A stretch of 64,000 nt of DNA from Pocillopora verrucosa. Lineage: Eukaryota > Cnidaria > Anthozoa > Scleractinia > Pocilloporidae. The notes under the pieces are model-generated. The model was not told the origin of the DNA, searched no databases, and saw only the letters and a program-made list of their open reading frames with translations. Position numbers and translations under genes: made by a program. The DNA lies in NCBI RefSeq assembly GCF_036669915.1, contig NC_089315.1, forward strand, positions 23,823,436 to 23,887,435, given 5' to 3'. Each line of letters starts with the position of its first letter. Positions within the stretch are counted from its first letter, which is position 1. Shown piece by piece: positions 59,712-64,000 of this stretch.

Positions 59712-61790
59712 TGTTCTCTTAGTTAAAAAAAAAATGAAAATGAAAACAGTGTAGTGCCCTTCTTTTCGTAGATATTCTGATTGAAAACGTTTCTACTATG
59801 CCGTAGCTGAATCTTCTAGACATATGATGCGATGGCACTTTTTATTGAATTATCTAATAGAAATTTAATAAACTTATGGTGATTTTTTTGTTCGAGGTGA
59901 TGTAGTAGTTATCTGGCCCTATTGAAAGTGAATTAAAAGGCCTAGCCTCAGATGAATTTGACCACTCAAACCCAAGGCCATCAATTGCAACACAATGGTA
60001 ATTTATTATAATCGCATGATTCTTCCCAGTCAGTCAAGGTTCGTGGTTTTACTTTCAGTAGAAACATAGTAGCGATTTCCACCATTTGGTCATGAACTCT
60101 GCGGAAGATTTTAGAGTTAAAGCATTTTTCTTTAAGTGTTTTAATTCCGTCTAGGACGGAAATGGGAGAAGGAGGTAAATAATTTCAGACCGGAAGTGGA
60201 AAATGATACACTTGACACGCCGCGTATGTGAGTTGTTAAAGCCGCCATTGTTACCAGTGTAAGGTTCACCTTCCGCGCCTATCAATTTCCTGTGAACTTT
60301 ATGCCTTTTACAAAAATCATCAAACAGGTATCTTGAGAAAGAGTCAATGACTAAGAGTAAGAAGCTTTGATATACTCGATACAGCATTTTCACAAACAGA
60401 CTGATGTGTTTTCCTTTGCGTTCCCCTGGAAGCGAGATTTTCGTTGTCAGTTCGCATCACGAACACCATAACTATACTGTAAAAGAAAACTTGAAATAAC
60501 CAGAAGCACGTCCCTCATGAAGTTTCTTCTATTCAGTCACTTTGAACGTAGCACAAACGCAGGTTTCATCTCATGTGCAGTTGTTCGCTTGAGTCTTTAA
60601 ACAATGTATAACTGAAAGGAAAAGCTCACTGCTTTCATTTTTCATTTTTAGAGGGCACGGTGCAATCTGATTGGTTCTTTACCCGGTCAGTATTTTCCTA
60701 TCTCTGCCCACGGGCCACGGTTACGCTTTTCGAGATTCGCCGAGTACATCCCAAATTTCGTTGCCATTTCTCATAAACATTCTCGTTTTTTCGGCTGGGC
60801 AGTATTTTTAACAAAACACGTCGGTTACTACCTCAATAAAATAACTTATGAATCCTCTCTTTTCTCTCTCTCAAATCACTTTGGTTGACAGAAAAATATT
60901 GGTTTCAGAATGAATTTGTTTAGGCGATGGAACTTTTATTCATTTAATATCTGAATTTTCTCAAACAATTTGTTCGTAGTGAAAGAGCGAGCGAAGTTTT
61001 AAATTCAGTTCTACAACAAATATACGCCCTCGGTGAGTCTTTCCGAGTCCGTTCAATTTGGACATTTGTACCATAAATTACACAACAGAAACTGAAGGGA
61101 TTTATTGAGAAAAGGCCCCAATAAATCCCCTTGTGTCTCGTTGGAGTGGACCATTCGAATTTAGTTTTTGTGGAGGAAACACCAGATTTACACACGCCAT
61201 TGCAGCAAACAAACGAGCAAACTCTCACAACTTCCAAATAAAAAATTTGATTTACTCACAATTACTTTCCTCGCCGTTTACTTAATGAACAGAGGTAAAT
61301 CTTCGTACATGAATGAATCGTCGATGAGAGTGAATAATACCTTCCGTTAGATCATTGAATGTTTTTGAAGAATACATTGTAATGACAGTCCTTGCCAAAC
61401 TAGTTCCGTTGTTTTTCAAATGTTCTTGCGATTTTTTTTCTTACGCGCTCTCTAATTGACAGGTGTCAGATTGTGACAGATACTTGTAAAAATAATGTTT
61501 CAAAGTTTGTTTGGAAGCCTTTTAGATCACCTTTATCCTTACGCAAATGAAAATGTTTCGGTGAGGCATCTCTCTTTAATTTGCATCACCTATATTTTAA
61601 TTACCATTTGCTCGCTCAAAAATTGTTCAGTTTATGGAAGATCTTGCCGTATTTACAGCCCTAGACCATTCGGGTTTTTTCGGAAAGAATCTCGTCAAGT
61701 CTTAAAAAAATAAATATGTTATTTACCGGCTAAGTGTCGGTCCGTATGGTAAAAAACTGTGACCTCGGTCTTGAAAATGCTGCGGCTTAG
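59712..61790. repeat. Downstream spacer of gene X3, copy of 41593-43770
   Basis: Same order and junction as the copy 1 spacer. Differences include a small extra piece at about 61520-61560 and a missing stretch near 60925. No gene. Confidence 0.7.
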
Positions 61791-64000
61791 TATTGTATTG
61801 ATATTTTTAGGAGAAATAAAATGTCTTGGTCACTCACCACACCCCACTGGGTTGCATCAACAGGTGTATTAAGATACACAAAGTATGTAATCATTCTAAA
61901 TTGTAGGAAACTCAAATTTTTAAGGTTGCAATGAAAAAATACAACTGTACTGTGAGAGTGATCAACCAAAAGCCCAAAATAATGTTCAGGGAAGTTCCAT
62001 AGAATAGAGTCTTCAAATTGATATCATCCCTATTCTTGAGCCTCACGGATGAGTCAGACTTTTCTTTGCAAAGTTTTTTTTTCATTTGTTTTACACTTGT
62101 TTACTGAGTCTAGTTTATGAGGTTGGATGCAGGGCAACAAATATATTTTTTTCATTTTCTTTTCAAAAACATACATGTCTATTATCAAGTCCCATTTATT
62201 TCTAACAATACAGAATGTTATCAGACATTTCTAATATCTTCTTTCTTTTCTGCAACTGAGTCTCCATTTCAAGGTTTTCAAGGCATTGTGTGAAGCCTCG
62301 GTCAAAATTTTGTGGCACTTTTGTCAATATCAGTCTAATATTGACCAATGATTGACAGTTACTGCAGGTTTGCAAACACTTGCTCACCTATTCACTATGC
62401 CAGTGATGAGTACATCAGAGTCTAGCGAGTCCTATCTATCTGACATACCCTTGCTAAGAATAAAGAAAATCACTGTTAAACAATTATGTAATGAAATCAA
62501 TTTATTTGCAAAATAAGCTGGGTGTTTTTGTTTTATTTTTCACGTTGGTTGGGTTGATAAGCATTGAGAGTCTCAACTTCTTGCCAAGATCAGCTTATAG
62601 CTGAATAAATATAGCATAATGTCCAAATGTATGTGTAACAGTTTGAAATGAGATAATTCAAGGTAAGCATTATGTTACAAGGACCTCAGTCCTTCCTCTC
62701 TTGGTATTCAAGTTCGTTTAGTGCAAACCCTAACTTCATGCACTGGAATAAGCTGCATTTAAATGTAATGATATCATAGAGTTACAACAGAGGAAACATA
62801 GTATACCCTCACTTTTGAACAAATGCCTTATCTTGTGCACAATGTTTGTTGACATTGAGAAATCCTTGCAAGAAACAACCCCTGGTAAGAATCCAAAAGA
62901 CATTTCTACAGTAACAATGGTACTAAGCTTGAGGTTTCTATGGCATGATATGCATAGTTGATCAACTATCATGTAAAATACAAAAGAGACATTTCTGTTC
63001 GTTAACAACTGCACACCAATAGGCAACTCACTTTATCCCTTTAAATCCCAATATCAACATGTATATTCTCATCACTGTTCTCCATATGTTTCTTATTTAA
63101 CTGATTGAGAGAATTAGTCCGAACATCAAGACATTTCATCTTTGGTGATCATTTCATTCATTCTTATAAACTGTACATTTGATCAGGTGGTAATATTGTT
63201 AAGAGAAATTAGATGCCACTGTTGGGACTTAAAGGGTTACTCACCGAGGTGTGCAGACATGTTAATCTATCATAGAATAGTTAGCCAGTATTAAAGCTGA
63301 TTATATTCAAAAAAATTTCTAATAATTAACCATACTTCTCATCTTCAGTGAAAAAAAAAATTTTAAAAAAATGGTCACATATTTTAAGTCAGTCTATGTC
63401 CTCAACATAGCTTCACCTCCACTGCCACTCTTCTGAAGACTCCTTGGATTCCCTGGAAACATAAGCCCCATCACAGAACTCATTACTGAATATGATGCTC
63501 TGTTGCCTGTTATTGTTCACAATATCTTTTAATTGAGATTGAAGTTTTCTCCCTCCTTGATGCTGGACCTATGAAAACATTTACAGAAGTGCTTCATGTA
63601 CAAGTGCATTGATTGACTTATCTGGTAAAGGAATATCCACTCATAACTAAAAATAAATGTGTTCTTGGCCTTTTTAGCTCGGTGCTATAAAGTTAGCAAA
63701 CTAAAAATGACATATTTCACTCATGATAAGACAATAAAATATGTTAAAAAGAAGGCATATCAACAAATGTTGTACTTGCTTGTTCTTATGTGAGATGTTT
63801 AATTATACCTTTAAGCATTGATTCTGAAAATTAAACATCTATCTGCTATAAAATATCCATAGATCTACATTCTGAAAAATACACAAAAAGGTGTTCTGTG
63901 CTTACATAATTAAACACTGTTTCAAAGAAAATTACTCCTTGTAGTTCTGCACTCTCAAGTATTTCAAGAAACAGCCTTGAAACCTGAAATAAAACACCAA
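61790..64000 (-). pseudogene. DIS3L remnant D (exons 9, 8, 4, 3; continues past the window)
   Basis: Starts at the same kind of junction as remnant B. Exon 9 (62388-62453) has an in-frame TAG (GAT AGA TAG in place of GAC AGT AAG). Exon 8 (62807-62881) carries the same extra G at its acceptor as remnant C. Exons 5-7 are missing, since DNA near intron 7 joins DNA near intron 4 at about 63290-63310. Exon 4 (63417-63568) and exon 3 (63906-63983) are open. Exons 1 and 2 would lie beyond 64000. Confidence 0.85.

Overview
This window is eukaryotic and most likely from an anthozoan cnidarian, probably a stony coral. It is AT-rich, with GT-AG introns, a 31-exon gene, short intron-poor rhodopsin-like GPCR genes of the kind that expanded in cnidarians, and many short MITE/SINE-like repeats. 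The species cannot be fixed from the sequence. I see no prokaryotic operon, CRISPR array, tRNA or rRNA.

Layout. 1-9300 is gene-poor DNA with repeats: a nested inverted-repeat element at 2291-2448, a foldback-like element at about 3238-4530, and a perfect 39-bp hairpin between two (TA)n tracts at 6106-6321. 9305-20537 holds two tandem copies of a roughly 5-kb unit, each carrying one intronless GPCR gene on the + strand (11737-12564 and 17658-18506). The second unit overlaps the 3' end of the next gene.

19552-38341 (- strand) is a complete DIS3L gene, the cytoplasmic exosome 3'-5' exoribonuclease. I traced 31 exons with consistent phases, giving about 1,045 residues against 1,054 in human. Beside its 5' end, head to head, lies a four-exon + strand gene (called 'gene X' here) for a 169-residue putatively N-myristoylated coiled-coil protein that I do not recognise (40295-41592).

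43770-64000 is a segmental-duplication array built from this DIS3L/gene X neighbourhood. Order: DIS3L remnant B (exons 9,3,2,1), broken gene X copy 2 (47994-49167), a two-exon aminergic-like GPCR on the - strand (49209-51001), three 287-bp tandem repeats, DIS3L remnant C (exons 13,11-7,4-1, damaged), intact gene X copy 3 (58424-59711), and DIS3L remnant D (exons 9,8,4,3, running off the window). The junction between gene X downstream DNA and DIS3L intron DNA recurs near 43770 and 61790, about 18 kb apart. All DIS3L remnants carry stops, frameshifts or missing exons. Two of three gene X copies stay open, each beside a DIS3L 5' end that retains an intact first exon.

The genes do not form an obvious pathway. 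The most notable features are a housekeeping nuclease gene repeatedly re-duplicated from its 5' end together with an unknown divergently transcribed partner, and a GPCR pair lacking several class A hallmarks. Domain calls rest on recalled family sequences; no search was run.
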